This document shows, one piece after another, positions 1-9,512 of a stretch of DNA of 64,000 bases. The stretch lies in the NCBI RefSeq assembly GCF_029542205.1, contig NZ_CP113783.1, positions 1,541,001 through 1,605,000 on the forward strand, written 5' to 3'. Origin of the DNA: Pseudoxanthomonas sp. SE1. Its GTDB lineage: Bacteria > Pseudomonadota > Gammaproteobacteria > Xanthomonadales > Xanthomonadaceae. Positions within the stretch are counted from its first letter, which is position 1; each line of letters opens with the position of its first letter. Both the position numbers and the translations under genes were made by a program. The notes beneath the pieces are model-generated. The model was given only the letters and a program-made list of their open reading frames with translations, was not told the origin of the DNA and did no database searches.

Positions 1-599
1 CCGCACCCGCGGGCATTACCACCACGGTGGCCGATACGCCGACACCAGCCAGTCCTGGCGCGCATGAAATCAGCGGTCCCGGCGCGAATGTCACGGTGAC
101 GGAGAGCCTGCCTTCCGGCTGGGTTCTGACTTCGACCACCTGCACGGATGCCAACAGTGCGGTCACCGGCAACACAGGCACGGTGGGCACGCTGTCGGGC
201 AGCACGCTCAGCTTGAACGCGGCATCGCTGGTGCTGTCCGGCGCCGATATCACTTGTACCTTCACCAACACATTGCAGCAGACGGACATCCAGGTGGTGA
301 AGACCGCATCGCCTGATCCGGTCGTGTCGGGTGATGTGGTGAGCTACCAGATCGTGGTCAGCAACAACGGTCCGCTGGCGGCCAGCAGCGTCCTGCTGAC
401 CGATGTCGCGGGGGTGGGGCAGGACTGCACCACACCGAGCACGACGGCGACCTGTTCGACGGCCGGTGGCGCGAGCTGCCCGTCACCGACGGTGCCGGTG
501 AGCAGTCTGCTGGGCGCAGGCATCACGATTCCGGTCCTGCCCGTGGGGGGGCAGGTCACCGTGACCGTGCAGTGCTCGATATCGGCCAGTGGCCTCTAA
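1..599 (+). CDS. Secreted DUF11-repeat protein, 3' fragment
   Basis: The reading frame is open to the left edge of the window, so only the C-terminal ~199 residues are seen. The first part is a beta-sandwich of prealbumin/SpaA type (a TVTESLP segment and a CTFTNTLQQ end). It is followed by one complete DUF11 module starting at TDIQVVKTASPDP (about base 285). The last ~340 bases nearly match the 3' ends of the genes ending at 4533, 9350 and 13631, and the protein ends in the shared C-x-I-S-A-x-G-L signature. DUF11 proteins are usually exported and surface-associated; no enzymatic role is implied. The rest of the gene lies outside the window. Confidence 0.8.
   Translation, partial: APAGITTTVADTPTPASPGAHEISGPGANVTVTESLPSGWVLTSTTCTDANSAVTGNTGTVGTLSGSTLSLNAASLVLSGADITCTFTNTLQQTDIQVVKTASPDPVVSGDVVSYQIVVSNNGPLAASSVLLTDVAGVGQDCTTPSTTATCSTAGGASCPSPTVPVSSLLGAGITIPVLPVGGQVTVTVQCSISASGL
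261..560 (+). repeat. DUF11 3'-module repeat, copy A
   Basis: About 300 bp beginning at TTCACCAACAC and running to the codons for the LPVGG motif. By eye it is nearly identical to copies B (4195-4494), C (9012-9308) and D (13293-13592). Between A and B, over roughly 345-460 against 4279-4394, I count about four mismatches. Confidence 0.85.
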
Positions 600-820
600 G
601 CCGGCGCGATAACGGTGTGGTCGTCCTCGATCCTGTCCCTCCGTAAACACTGTTACGCACCAGGTTGGGTAGTGTCCGGTCTGAGATTGTCGGTGCGAAA
701 AACCTGTCAGATGTGACAGATATTGTCGATGCCCCGTCACTGCTCAAGCTGCCTGCCAACGACATCGCGATAACGAATGAAGGAGGCGCAGGCATTGTTG
801 GCAGAACACTGGGGACCAAG

Positions 821-1288
821 ATGGAAATCGCAACTCTTGATGACGTTTTGCTCGACCAGCGCGCTGGATCTTTGCCACGGCTAGCAGCGTATGCGGCTTC
901 CCGTGTCGTGACGTGCCGCCTCAAGTCGATCCGGTTGCCGCTGGTTCTCCTCCTAGTATCTGCCGTCATTCATTCGGCGACCTTCACAACGCCCGCTGGC
1001 TCCAACTACTTCAACGGCCATCTGTTCAGCACGTTCACAGGCGCGAACGGTGCGGCGGCGACAACGGGGCAGACATCCACACTGCATACCTTCACCGTCA
1101 CCCAGATGGACATCGCTTCGGGGACGGGCAACGTGTCGCAGTTCGTGTCCGGAATTCTCAGCGCAGGTTCCGGCTACCCGGCGACCACGCCGCAGATACC
1201 GGAAATGAGCGCGATCAATGGCTTGGGGTTGGGTGGCCGCATCCGCTATACCGTCAACCGGACCTTGCCGCTGGGCACGTACATTTGA
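821..1288 (+). pseudogene. Decayed or truncated secreted-protein fragment
   Basis: An open frame of about 155 codons from an ATG at 821 (extendable upstream to a TTG at 665). Residues ~35-50 form a hydrophobic stretch (LPLVLLLVSAVIHSA) that could be a signal peptide. It is followed by a Ser/Thr/Gly-rich region like the N-termini of the neighbouring secreted repeat proteins, then an abrupt stop after LPLGTYI. No ribosome-binding site fits the ATG. The 600-820 stretch is less GC-rich than its surroundings, and I recognise nothing in it. The best reading is the remnant of another array member whose 5' and 3' parts have been lost; a genuine short gene is possible. Confidence 0.35.
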
Positions 1289-1461
1289 ATGAGTGGCTAG
1301 GCCGGACGCATTGTCCATCGGGGATGCGGGCTTGGCAGTTCTGCGGAACAACCATCGGAAACACGCAGTAATGATCAAGAAAGAGCAGGCAGGAGTGGCC
1401 GAAGGGCTGGATGGGCGACCTGCGGGCAGTCCCCGCGAATGTGCAATGCAAGGAATTCCTA

Positions 1462-4400
1462 ATGAATAGTCATACATGCCTCTCGCACGTCAGGAGGCAC
1501 CTGCTCAGGTGGTCGAAATCTTTGCTCGGCTTGGTGGCATTGCCACTTCTTGGTTTCAGCCAGCAGGCACAGGCGCAACTGTCGTGCGACACCGGTTACG
1601 CCTACATGCTCATGCTGAACAACACCACGACGCCAGCGACAACGGCACTCAGGCGTCTCAACCTGTCGAACGGCACGTGGACGAATGTCGTGGCGAGTAC
1701 GCCGTACACTGGTTTATCGAATGCGCTTGGCTTGACGGTGGATGGCTCCGCCGCCTGGATGATCGAAGCCTACGCCAGCGGCGGCAGTTCAGTGCTACAG
1801 GTGCGCGGTTACGATGCAGTCAGTGGGGCGTGGTCGAACTTCAACGTCTCCATCCCCGGCCAGGCCAATGCCGGCGGGCTGACAGAGATTCCGCGCGGAG
1901 CGGTCAGTCCGGTGAACGGCGTCTATTACATCAGCAGGCCGAACGCGAGCAATGCGTCGGAGCAACTGGTTTACGCGTTCGACACCAGCGCCAATACGTT
2001 CATCGGCCAGGTGGCACGGGTTGCAAGTGTAACGAATACTGGCAACGGCGACCTTACGTTTGACGCCTACGGCAACATGTACCTGGTCGCGTCCGGAGCG
2101 AACGGCAGTTACATCTATCGGATCGACCAGGGTTCGATTCCTACATCCTCGTCTACCGCGCTCGTCCCCTCCACCTCGATCGGCACCATTCCGTCCTCGG
2201 CGGGCCTGTTGCCCGGGTTGGCGTTCGACGGCGACGGGTGGCTCTACGCCACGACGACCACCCAGATTTTCAAGATCAATCCGACCACCGGTGCCATCGC
2301 TGCAGGCTACCCGGTCGCGGTTTCCGGAGCTGGAGGTGCTGCGTACGTACTTGACCTTGCCGATTGCAACACCGCGCCAACCTTGCGGTTGAGCAAGGAC
2401 GCGACGCGGCTGGTGTCCACGGATCAGTTCCAGCTGCAGATCACTCCCGGCACCGCGCCGGGCAACACTGCAACCACGACGGGTTCGACCAATGGCGTGC
2501 AAACTGCCCGCGTTGGCCACCTGCCGGTGATCGCCGGGGAGACCTATACGCTGACCGAGACCCAGCAGGGTACGGCGGTGCTCAACAACTACGACGTTTC
2601 ATTGACTTGCCGGGACGTAGCCAATAGCAACGTCGTTGTACCGGCGACAGCCGTCACCACGACGGGGACCAGCCGCGCTTACGGTGTAGTGATACCCGGG
2701 GTGACGCTTGGCGGGAACACTCCGCAGGTCGAATGCACTTACCTCAACACCCCGCCGCCACAACCGGACTTCGGCACCTGCGATGCGCGGATGTTCCTGG
2801 ATCAGACGAACTCCGGGGCGACGCTATCGACGCTGTACAACGTCGGCTACGCGAGTACGCCGTTCACCTATGCCAGTCTGGGATCGGGGGCGCCACGCAA
2901 TGGCATCGGCTACAACATGTTGGATAACTACATCTACGCCATGGAGTGGGGCGGCTTCTCGGGCAATGAGCTGGTGCGTGTGGGTTCGGATGGCAGCACC
3001 GTCAACCTGGGAGTGGTAACTGGCCTTCCGGCTTCCAATTACAACAACGGCGTAATTTCGCCGACCGGCGATTACTACGTGATGCCCGGCTTTGGTGGGA
3101 CGACACTCTACCGCGTCAACCTCACCACTCGGGTGGCCACGGTCGTCACGCTGAGTTCGTCCATCAGCGTCTCCGACTTTGCCTGGCATAACGGACTGCT
3201 GTGGGGCATTAATTCCAACGAAGGCACGCTGGTCAGCATCGATCCCGCCAGCGGTGCGGTGACTACGATCGGATCATCATTTCCGGTCAACAATGCGATT
3301 GCGATGTGGGGTTTCGACAACGGCTTGTTCGCCAGCGGTGGTTCCACCATCTACGCCATCGATCCGGCTACGGGTGCGGCAACGCTGATGAGTACAGCGC
3401 CGGGCGCCACCAACGCCGACGGCGCCAATTGCCCCGGTGCAACCATCCAGTTCAACGCCGACCTGTCGGTCACCAAGACCAACACGCCTGGTTCGGGCCC
3501 GAACGACTTGTCGACCGACACCTATTCGCCCGGCGAGACGCGCACATATACCGTCGTGGTGACCAACCTCAGCGGTTCCTTCGGCGCGCAGAACGTCACG
3601 GTCAGCGATCCGATTCCGGCAGGCATCGATGCGGCCACCGTGAGCTGGACCTGTGCCAACACCTCGGGCGGTTCGCGTTGTGGTGCCGCCAGCGGGACCG
3701 GTGCGCTGAACGATACCGGCCTGGACCTGCCGCCGAATGCGGTGGCCACCTATCGGGTGACGATGACGGTGCCGACCGGTTTCACGGGTGACCTGACCAA
3801 CACGGTCACCATCACGCCGCCGAGCACGATCAACGATACGAATGCCGCCAACAACACGGCCACCGATGTGGACCAGTCCGCGCCGCAGCTGACGATCCGC
3901 AAGATCAGCATCGGTGGCGTGGACAGCTTCGGCTTCACCGGTACCAATGGCGTGGTTGCGCAGACCCTGACCACCACGACGGCTGGTAGTCCGGTGAGCG
4001 GTGTCACCCAGGTACTGACGGCGGCCGGCACCGCCACCACAATTACCGAGAGCACCACGCCGGCCGCCTACCAGCTGACCGGCATCACGTGCACGGGTCT
4101 GGGCGCAGGCGGTACGGCGACCCCGGACCTGGTCAACCGCACCGTGGCACTCGATGTCGCAGCAACGGCGGCGGGCGCCAACATCGTATGCACGTTCACC
4201 AACACGCTGCAGCAGACGGACATCCAGGTGGTGAAGACCGCGTCGCCTGATCCGGTGGTCAGTGGTGAGGTGGTGACCTACCAGATCGTGGTCAGCAACA
4301 ACGGTCCGCTGGCGGCCAGCAACGTCCTGCTGACCGATGTCGCGGGAGTGGGGCAGGACTGCACCACGCCGAGCACGACGGCGACCTGTTCTGCTGCAGG

Positions 4401-4533
4401 TGGCGCGAGCTGCCCGTCGCCGACGGTGCCGGTGAGCAGCCTGCTGGGCGCAGGCATCACGATTCCGGTCCTGCCCGTGGGGGGGCTGGTCACCATCAGC
4501 CTGCAGTGTTCGGTGTCCGCAGATGGCTTGTAA
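1462..4533 (+). CDS. Secreted DUF11/DUF6923-type repeat protein (1023 aa)
   Basis: The ATG at 1462 is chosen because an AAGGA lies about 8 bases upstream and it gives a good signal peptide (residues 1-39, ending AQAQ); the frame is open further upstream to 1411. In order: a propeller-like N-terminal region (40-~300), a beta domain (~310-430), a DUF6923-like domain beginning FGTCDARMF (~436-660), a DUF11 module (~666-805), an SpaA/prealbumin-like module starting QLTIRKIS (~808-915) and a C-terminal DUF11 module (~919-1020). There is no membrane anchor or LPXTG signal. The C-terminal ~590 residues are closely repeated in the next gene. Likely a secreted or surface structural protein; the function is unknown. 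Confidence 0.85.
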   Translation: MNSHTCLSHVRRHLLRWSKSLLGLVALPLLGFSQQAQAQLSCDTGYAYMLMLNNTTTPATTALRRLNLSNGTWTNVVASTPYTGLSNALGLTVDGSAAWMIEAYASGGSSVLQVRGYDAVSGAWSNFNVSIPGQANAGGLTEIPRGAVSPVNGVYYISRPNASNASEQLVYAFDTSANTFIGQVARVASVTNTGNGDLTFDAYGNMYLVASGANGSYIYRIDQGSIPTSSSTALVPSTSIGTIPSSAGLLPGLAFDGDGWLYATTTTQIFKINPTTGAIAAGYPVAVSGAGGAAYVLDLADCNTAPTLRLSKDATRLVSTDQFQLQITPGTAPGNTATTTGSTNGVQTARVGHLPVIAGETYTLTETQQGTAVLNNYDVSLTCRDVANSNVVVPATAVTTTGTSRAYGVVIPGVTLGGNTPQVECTYLNTPPPQPDFGTCDARMFLDQTNSGATLSTLYNVGYASTPFTYASLGSGAPRNGIGYNMLDNYIYAMEWGGFSGNELVRVGSDGSTVNLGVVTGLPASNYNNGVISPTGDYYVMPGFGGTTLYRVNLTTRVATVVTLSSSISVSDFAWHNGLLWGINSNEGTLVSIDPASGAVTTIGSSFPVNNAIAMWGFDNGLFASGGSTIYAIDPATGAATLMSTAPGATNADGANCPGATIQFNADLSVTKTNTPGSGPNDLSTDTYSPGETRTYTVVVTNLSGSFGAQNVTVSDPIPAGIDAATVSWTCANTSGGSRCGAASGTGALNDTGLDLPPNAVATYRVTMTVPTGFTGDLTNTVTITPPSTINDTNAANNTATDVDQSAPQLTIRKISIGGVDSFGFTGTNGVVAQTLTTTTAGSPVSGVTQVLTAAGTATTITESTTPAAYQLTGITCTGLGAGGTATPDLVNRTVALDVAATAAGANIVCTFTNTLQQTDIQVVKTASPDPVVSGEVVTYQIVVSNNGPLAASNVLLTDVAGVGQDCTTPSTTATCSAAGGASCPSPTVPVSSLLGAGITIPVLPVGGLVTISLQCSVSADGL
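2770..4533 (+). repeat. Segmental duplication, copy 1
   Basis: The segment from the FGTCDARMF codons to the stop codon encodes DUF6923, DUF11, SpaA-like and DUF11 modules in that order. It recurs as copy 2 at 7563-9350. The DUF6923 part has diverged moderately, while the last ~1 kb is almost the same in both copies. Confidence 0.8.
4195..4494 (+). repeat. DUF11 3'-module repeat, copy B
   Basis: Second copy of the ~300-bp module that closes all four array genes. It differs from copy A by only a few substitutions. Confidence 0.85.
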
Positions 4534-4910
4534 CAGGATGCCCTGTTGAAGCGTCGAGTGCCGATGGTGGTCGGCACCGCTCTGTAAATGCCGTTACGTC
4601 CGTCGACTCGTCGTGTCCGGTGAATGCCCACTGGTGCGAATATCTTTGCCAAATGTGAGAGTCGCCGGCTATGCCGTCGCTCTGGTCGAGTATCGGGTGC
4701 ACTACCCAACGCGTACAGGGGAAGGGGTATGAAGGCACAACATGCGGAGGCCATGCTGCTTGGCGGCATGGGCGCATACCGTCCTCGTATTCGACGTTCA
4801 CCATTGCCGATGGCGGTGCGTGTGCGGAATCCTGCTTTTACAGAAAGGCAGGAAAACGATGGCGCCCTTGCCGGGCGAAGGACTGACACGTGGCAGCAGG
4901 GGAAGCAGCG
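4534..4910. other. Intergenic gap between array genes
   Basis: There is no convincing gene here. The only structure I see is two short hairpins after the stop codon: AACAGG/CCTGTT at 4532-4547 and a 7-bp stem GTGCCGA/TCGGCAC at 4558-4577. Neither has a T-tract, so they are at best weak terminators. The remainder presumably holds the promoter of the next gene, which I cannot place. Confidence 0.5.
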
Positions 4911-7900
4911 ATGACCACCCTTGCATATCCGGGAAAATCGATGACGAGACGCTTTCTCCAACTGACGGTCCTTGGACTGATCGCGTGGGTCATGCCCGCG
5001 AACGCCAACCAGATTCCCACGGCCTCCTCGGGAGGAACGGTCGCCACCAGCACCACGGTGACCAAGACCTATCCGTCGGGACTCACCTACACGCTCACGT
5101 TGTCCGGCGCGAGCGGGGTGCCGTTCCAGTTCGCTGGCCAGGGGGCACTGAACCAGACGGGCAGCCCGGCGACGGCGTACTACTCGCCCGGCATTGCGGT
5201 GGGGGCGGGAAGTTCTTCATCGAGTATCGGCGTGTATGGGCCCTGCACACCGTCGGGGGGAGTCTGCCTCGATCGCGGCACGATAACGATCACCTTCAGC
5301 CAACCCGTGACCGATCCCGTACTGCATGTGTCGGGATTGGGTGGCGCCAGTGGCGGGGACAACCACGCGCCGGTTCTCCGCCTGACATCGCCGGCAACCG
5401 GCGTCACCCTGAGCAGCCAGGGCGCGCCCACGAACATGAACATCACGGCCACGTCGTTCACAAGCGGCACGCTCAACGGCGCCACCGCCTGCAATGCGAC
5501 GGGCACAGGTGCGGGCTGCGGCAGCATCCGCGTCAACGGCACGGTCACTTCGCTGACGTTCGCGGTGGACCTGCGTGCGTCAGGCGCACTGGCTTCGACG
5601 GAATTCGACACCTTCGGCATCACCGTCACGGTGGACGAGGATTTCAGCGACGCGCCGACCACCAACTTCAACTCGGCGCAGGCGCCCACCCACATCGTGG
5701 GCGACCTGCGGCTCGGCGCCGCGCTCGATGCGGATAACGTCAACGTGACCGCGGCCACCGCAAGCCCGTTCCCGGTCGCTGCCGGTGCCGACAACACCAT
5801 CGGTGTGGGCGACAACCTCGCGGGTGCCGACGAAGACGCCATCACCACCTTCCCCACCATCCACTCGGCCGTCACCAGCTACAGCCTCGTCGTGCCCATC
5901 AGCGGCGCCAGCAAGGCAGGCATCGTATGCGGCTGGATCGACTTCAACCGCAACAACGCCTTCGTCGCCACCGAGCGCGCATGCTCGACCTTCGCGAGCG
6001 GTGCGAGCAGTGTCACCCTGGCCTGGAACAGCGCGAACGGCAATGCGCCCACGGGCATGAGCGCCGGCAACAACTACGTGCGCCTGCGCGCGGGCTACAC
6101 CACCGCGCAGATCCAGACCGCCGACGGCAAGGGCCGTGCAGACAGTGGCGAGGTCGAAGACTACCGCCTCACGATCGCCGCCGCGGTGCCGGCGCTCTCC
6201 ATCACCAAGGCCGGCAACGGGCCGTGGACGGTGGGCCAGACCGGCGCCACCTATACCTTGAACGTCACCAACAACGGTACCGGTGCGACGTCCGGTACCG
6301 TCACCGTGCGCGAACAGTTGCCCACCGGCATCGGCATCCGTCCCGCGACCGGATTCACGGCGGCGACGGGATGGACCTGCAGCTACTCCGACGAGGCGGC
6401 GCAGAATGCGACCACCATCGTTCCCAACACCGGCATGGTGGTCACCTGTACCTCGACCACGGCCATTCCGGCCGGCGGCACGGTGGCACTGACGATCCCC
6501 GTGCTGGTGACGTCGGCATCGCCGGCTTCCGTGACCAACCATGCCTCCGTCGGCGGTGGCGGCGATCCGTTCAATGGCGGCACCGCCCCCGTCGCGGGCG
6601 CCACATGTACCGATGCCGACCACTGCGCCAGCGTGTCGACGGCGGTCACGGCCTCGCCGCCCGCGCCTGCCACCTGCACGGCGACCACGGCGGTGAACCT
6701 GTTCGCCACGGCACCCTTCCAAAGCAACTTCTTCACAGACAACGCCACGCAAACACGCACGGCGACGCTGCTCGCCACGGCGGGCGGCTACTCGGTGGGC
6801 ACCGGCACCGGTGGGCGCTTCGTCGTGGACATGAACTGGCGCTGGAGTCCCGGATTCCCGCTGCCATCCAATGCGTCGACCATGTCCTTGCGCGTCAATG
6901 GCACCGACTACGCGACCATGACCACGCAGGCGGGCTACGCCGGCTACGCAACCCTGGTGGCCCAGAATGGCGCGAGCCTGTTCGACGGCACCACCACGGT
7001 GGAGACCAACCGCACCTCGAACGAGAACTTCTGGGTCACGTTGCCTGCCTCGGTCACCACCATCACCAGCGTGCAGATGGTGTACACCGGCGGTTCGACG
7101 GCGGACGACTTCTTCTTCTCCGGTCCCGCGCTCTATGGCTGTCCCATACCGGCCGACCTGTCCATCACCAAGACCAACAACCAGGACGTGTACACGGCGG
7201 GCCAGGCGATGACCTACACCATCGTGGTCAGCAACCTTGGCCCGGGTGCCTCCAACAATGCGGTGTTCACCGATCCTGCGGTGACCGGCATGACGAAGAC
7301 AGGCGTGACCTGCGGCAGCCCGACCGGCGGCGCCACGTGCCCCACGGCCGCCAACACCACGGTTGCGCTGGTGCAGGGCAGCGGTATCGTCATTCCCAGT
7401 CTGCCATCTGGCAGCAGTGTGACGTTCCAGCTGACCGCCACGGTCAACGCCGGCACCACGGCCAACCTGACCAATGTCGCCAACATCGCCACGCCGAGCG
7501 GACAGACCGATCCGGTGCCGGGCAACAACACGGCGTCGGATACCGATACATCGCAACCCAGCTTCGGCACCTGTGATGCGCGGATGTTCATGGACCAGGT
7601 GCCCTCGAACATCTCGACGCTGTACAACGTGAACTACACCACGGCGCCGTTCACGCTGACCTCACTGGGGTCCTCCACCTCCACCACCGGCCGCAATGGC
7701 GTTGGCTACAACGTGCTGGACAACTACATCTACGGCATCCGGTGGCCGACGAGCGGAAGCATCGTTGAGCTCATCCGTGTAGGTGCCAACGGCACTGGCC
7801 AGAACCTGGGCGCCATCGCGGGTCTGCCAACAGGGACCGTCTGGAACAACGGCGTCATTTCACCGGCCGGCGACTATTACCTGAAGAGCGGTTTGTCGAC

Positions 7901-9350
7901 CACGACGCTCTACCGTGTGAATCTGGCCACTCTGCCATACACCGCCATCCCAATCACCCTGAGCCAACCGGTACAGACCTTCGATCTGGCCTGGCACAAC
8001 GGGCTGCTGTATGGCGTGGACATCACGTCGAGCCCGAGCCAACTGGTCAGCATCGACCCCGTCAGTGGCGCGGTGACGACCATTGGGTCGACCTTTCCGT
8101 TGACCAATGCGCTGGCCATGTGGGGCTTCAACAACATGTTGCTGGGTTCATCCGGGGGAGCCATCTATGCCCTCGATCCCGTTTCGGGTGCGGGCACGTT
8201 ATTGAGCGTTATCTCGCCTTCTGCCAACAACGGAGACGGTGCCAACTGTCCCACTGCGAACATTGCCTTCAACGGCGACCTGTCGGTCACCAAGACCAAC
8301 ACGCCCGCTTCGGGGCCGAATGATCTGCCGACGGACACCTATACGCCCGGTGCGACGCGCACGTACACCATCGTGGTGAGCAATCCGAGCACCAGCTTTG
8401 GCGCGCAGAACGTCACGGTGAGCGACCCGGTACCGGCGGGCATCGATGCGGCCACCGTGAGCTGGACCTGCACCAACACCTCGGGCGGATCGCGTTGCGG
8501 CGCGGCCAGCGGCACGGGCGCACTCAACGACACCGCGCTGGACCTGCCGTCGGGTTCGGTGGCGACCTACACCGTGACGATGACGGTACCCGCCGGTTTC
8601 ACCGGCGACCTGACGAACACGGTGACCATCACACCGCCGAGCACGATCAACGATACGAATGCCGCCAACAACACCGCCACCGATGTGGACCAGTCCGCAC
8701 CGCAACTGACGATCCGCAAGATCAGTGTCGGGGGCGTGGACAGCTTCGGCTTCACCGGTACCAATGGCGTGGTCGACCAGACCCTGACCACCACGACCGC
8801 CGGCAGCCCGGTGAGCGGCGCCACCCAGGCACTGACGGCAGCCGGCATCGCCACCACGATCACCGAAAGCACCACGCCGGCAACCTACCAGCTCACCGAC
8901 ATCACCTGCACGGGCTTGGGCGCAGGTGGCACGGCCACGCCTGACCTGGCCAACCGCACCGTGGCACTCGATGCCGCGGCGACGGCGACGGGTGCCAACA
9001 TCGAATGCACGTTCACCAACACGCTGCAGCAGACGGATATCCAGGTGGTGAAGACCGCGTCGCCTGATCCGGTCGTGTCGGGGGATGTGGTGACCTACCA
9101 GATCGTGGTCAGCAACAACGGTCCGCTGGCGGTCAGCAACGTCCTGCTGACCGACGTGGCCGGGGCAGGGCAGGACTGCACCACGCCGAGCACGACCGCG
9201 ACCTGTTCTGCTGCAGGTGGCGCGAGCTGCTCGCCGACGGTGCCGGTGAGCAGCCTGCTGGGCGCAGGCATCACCATACCGACCCTGCCGGTGGGCGGTC
9301 AGATTACCGTTGAATTGCAGTGCACCGTTACGGCCACAGGTACACCCTGA
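4911..9350 (+). CDS. Large secreted GEVED/DUF11/DUF6923 repeat protein (1479 aa)
   Basis: The ATG at 4911 follows an AGGGGA box with 6-7 bases spacing; ATG 4941 would also leave a signal peptide (MTRRFLQLTVLGLIAW). Domains in order: an N-terminal beta domain (~40-240), a GEVED domain (~243-422, ending GEVEDYRL), DUF11 (~427-585), a lectin-like beta region with FFFSGPALYGC near its end (~590-746), DUF11 (~749-880), DUF6923-like (~885-1118), DUF11 (~1122-1262), SpaA/prealbumin-like (~1265-1370) and a final DUF11 (~1374-1475). It is the longest member of the array and shares its C-terminal half with the preceding gene. Probably a secreted or surface-exposed adhesive or structural protein; no catalytic motif was seen. 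Confidence 0.85.
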   Translation: MTTLAYPGKSMTRRFLQLTVLGLIAWVMPANANQIPTASSGGTVATSTTVTKTYPSGLTYTLTLSGASGVPFQFAGQGALNQTGSPATAYYSPGIAVGAGSSSSSIGVYGPCTPSGGVCLDRGTITITFSQPVTDPVLHVSGLGGASGGDNHAPVLRLTSPATGVTLSSQGAPTNMNITATSFTSGTLNGATACNATGTGAGCGSIRVNGTVTSLTFAVDLRASGALASTEFDTFGITVTVDEDFSDAPTTNFNSAQAPTHIVGDLRLGAALDADNVNVTAATASPFPVAAGADNTIGVGDNLAGADEDAITTFPTIHSAVTSYSLVVPISGASKAGIVCGWIDFNRNNAFVATERACSTFASGASSVTLAWNSANGNAPTGMSAGNNYVRLRAGYTTAQIQTADGKGRADSGEVEDYRLTIAAAVPALSITKAGNGPWTVGQTGATYTLNVTNNGTGATSGTVTVREQLPTGIGIRPATGFTAATGWTCSYSDEAAQNATTIVPNTGMVVTCTSTTAIPAGGTVALTIPVLVTSASPASVTNHASVGGGGDPFNGGTAPVAGATCTDADHCASVSTAVTASPPAPATCTATTAVNLFATAPFQSNFFTDNATQTRTATLLATAGGYSVGTGTGGRFVVDMNWRWSPGFPLPSNASTMSLRVNGTDYATMTTQAGYAGYATLVAQNGASLFDGTTTVETNRTSNENFWVTLPASVTTITSVQMVYTGGSTADDFFFSGPALYGCPIPADLSITKTNNQDVYTAGQAMTYTIVVSNLGPGASNNAVFTDPAVTGMTKTGVTCGSPTGGATCPTAANTTVALVQGSGIVIPSLPSGSSVTFQLTATVNAGTTANLTNVANIATPSGQTDPVPGNNTASDTDTSQPSFGTCDARMFMDQVPSNISTLYNVNYTTAPFTLTSLGSSTSTTGRNGVGYNVLDNYIYGIRWPTSGSIVELIRVGANGTGQNLGAIAGLPTGTVWNNGVISPAGDYYLKSGLSTTTLYRVNLATLPYTAIPITLSQPVQTFDLAWHNGLLYGVDITSSPSQLVSIDPVSGAVTTIGSTFPLTNALAMWGFNNMLLGSSGGAIYALDPVSGAGTLLSVISPSANNGDGANCPTANIAFNGDLSVTKTNTPASGPNDLPTDTYTPGATRTYTIVVSNPSTSFGAQNVTVSDPVPAGIDAATVSWTCTNTSGGSRCGAASGTGALNDTALDLPSGSVATYTVTMTVPAGFTGDLTNTVTITPPSTINDTNAANNTATDVDQSAPQLTIRKISVGGVDSFGFTGTNGVVDQTLTTTTAGSPVSGATQALTAAGIATTITESTTPATYQLTDITCTGLGAGGTATPDLANRTVALDAAATATGANIECTFTNTLQQTDIQVVKTASPDPVVSGDVVTYQIVVSNNGPLAVSNVLLTDVAGAGQDCTTPSTTATCSAAGGASCSPTVPVSSLLGAGITIPTLPVGGQITVELQCTVTATGTP
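7563..9350 (+). repeat. Segmental duplication, copy 2
   Basis: Copy 2 of the DUF6923-DUF11-SpaA-DUF11 segment found at 2770-4533. Long stretches in the last kilobase, such as the region coding for TITPPSTINDTNAANNTAT, match copy 1 at the DNA level with only scattered changes. Confidence 0.8.
9012..9308 (+). repeat. DUF11 3'-module repeat, copy C
   Basis: Third copy of the closing DUF11 module. Relative to A and B it lacks one codon: GASCSPT here against GASCPSPT in the others. Confidence 0.85.
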
Positions 9351-9402
9351 AACCGGACAGGCTTTCCGTCGCGCCGCACACGACGTGAACAACACGACGT
9401 AA

Positions 9403-9437
9403 AAGTGAGTCGACCACCACGCGTGGCCGACTCACTT
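9403..9437 (+). terminator. Stem-loop after the large DUF11 gene
   Basis: A perfect 10-bp stem AAGTGAGTCG / CGACTCACTT encloses a GC-rich loop that can itself pair (CCACGCGTGG). It starts 52 bases after the stop codon. No T-run follows directly; the next sequence is CCGTGTGCAAGCG and then the IS30 element. Confidence 0.5.
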
Positions 9438-9453
9438 CCGTGTGCAAGCGCTG

Positions 9454-9478
9454 GGTGAGTTCAACCCGTCAATGCAAC
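9454..9478 (+). repeat. IS30 left terminal inverted repeat
   Basis: Begins GGTGAGTTCAACCCGTC. It pairs with the right repeat at 10650-10674 over 25 bases with two mismatches (AAT here against GAC in the right end read outward-in). Confidence 0.88.
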
Positions 9479-9512
9479 ATGATCAACAGTTGCACTGATA
9501 GGAGCGAACGAT

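Noticed and set aside
665..820. TTG-initiated N-terminal extension of the 821-1288 fragment, or a transposase remnant in the 777-872 frame
   Set aside because: No ribosome-binding site for the TTG, and the 31-codon frame starting at 777 shows no recognisable transposase motif.
5580..7556. 658-residue antisense frame in the large DUF11 gene
   Set aside because: Repetitive Thr/Gly/Ala codons leave the complement free of stops; no start signals or domain.
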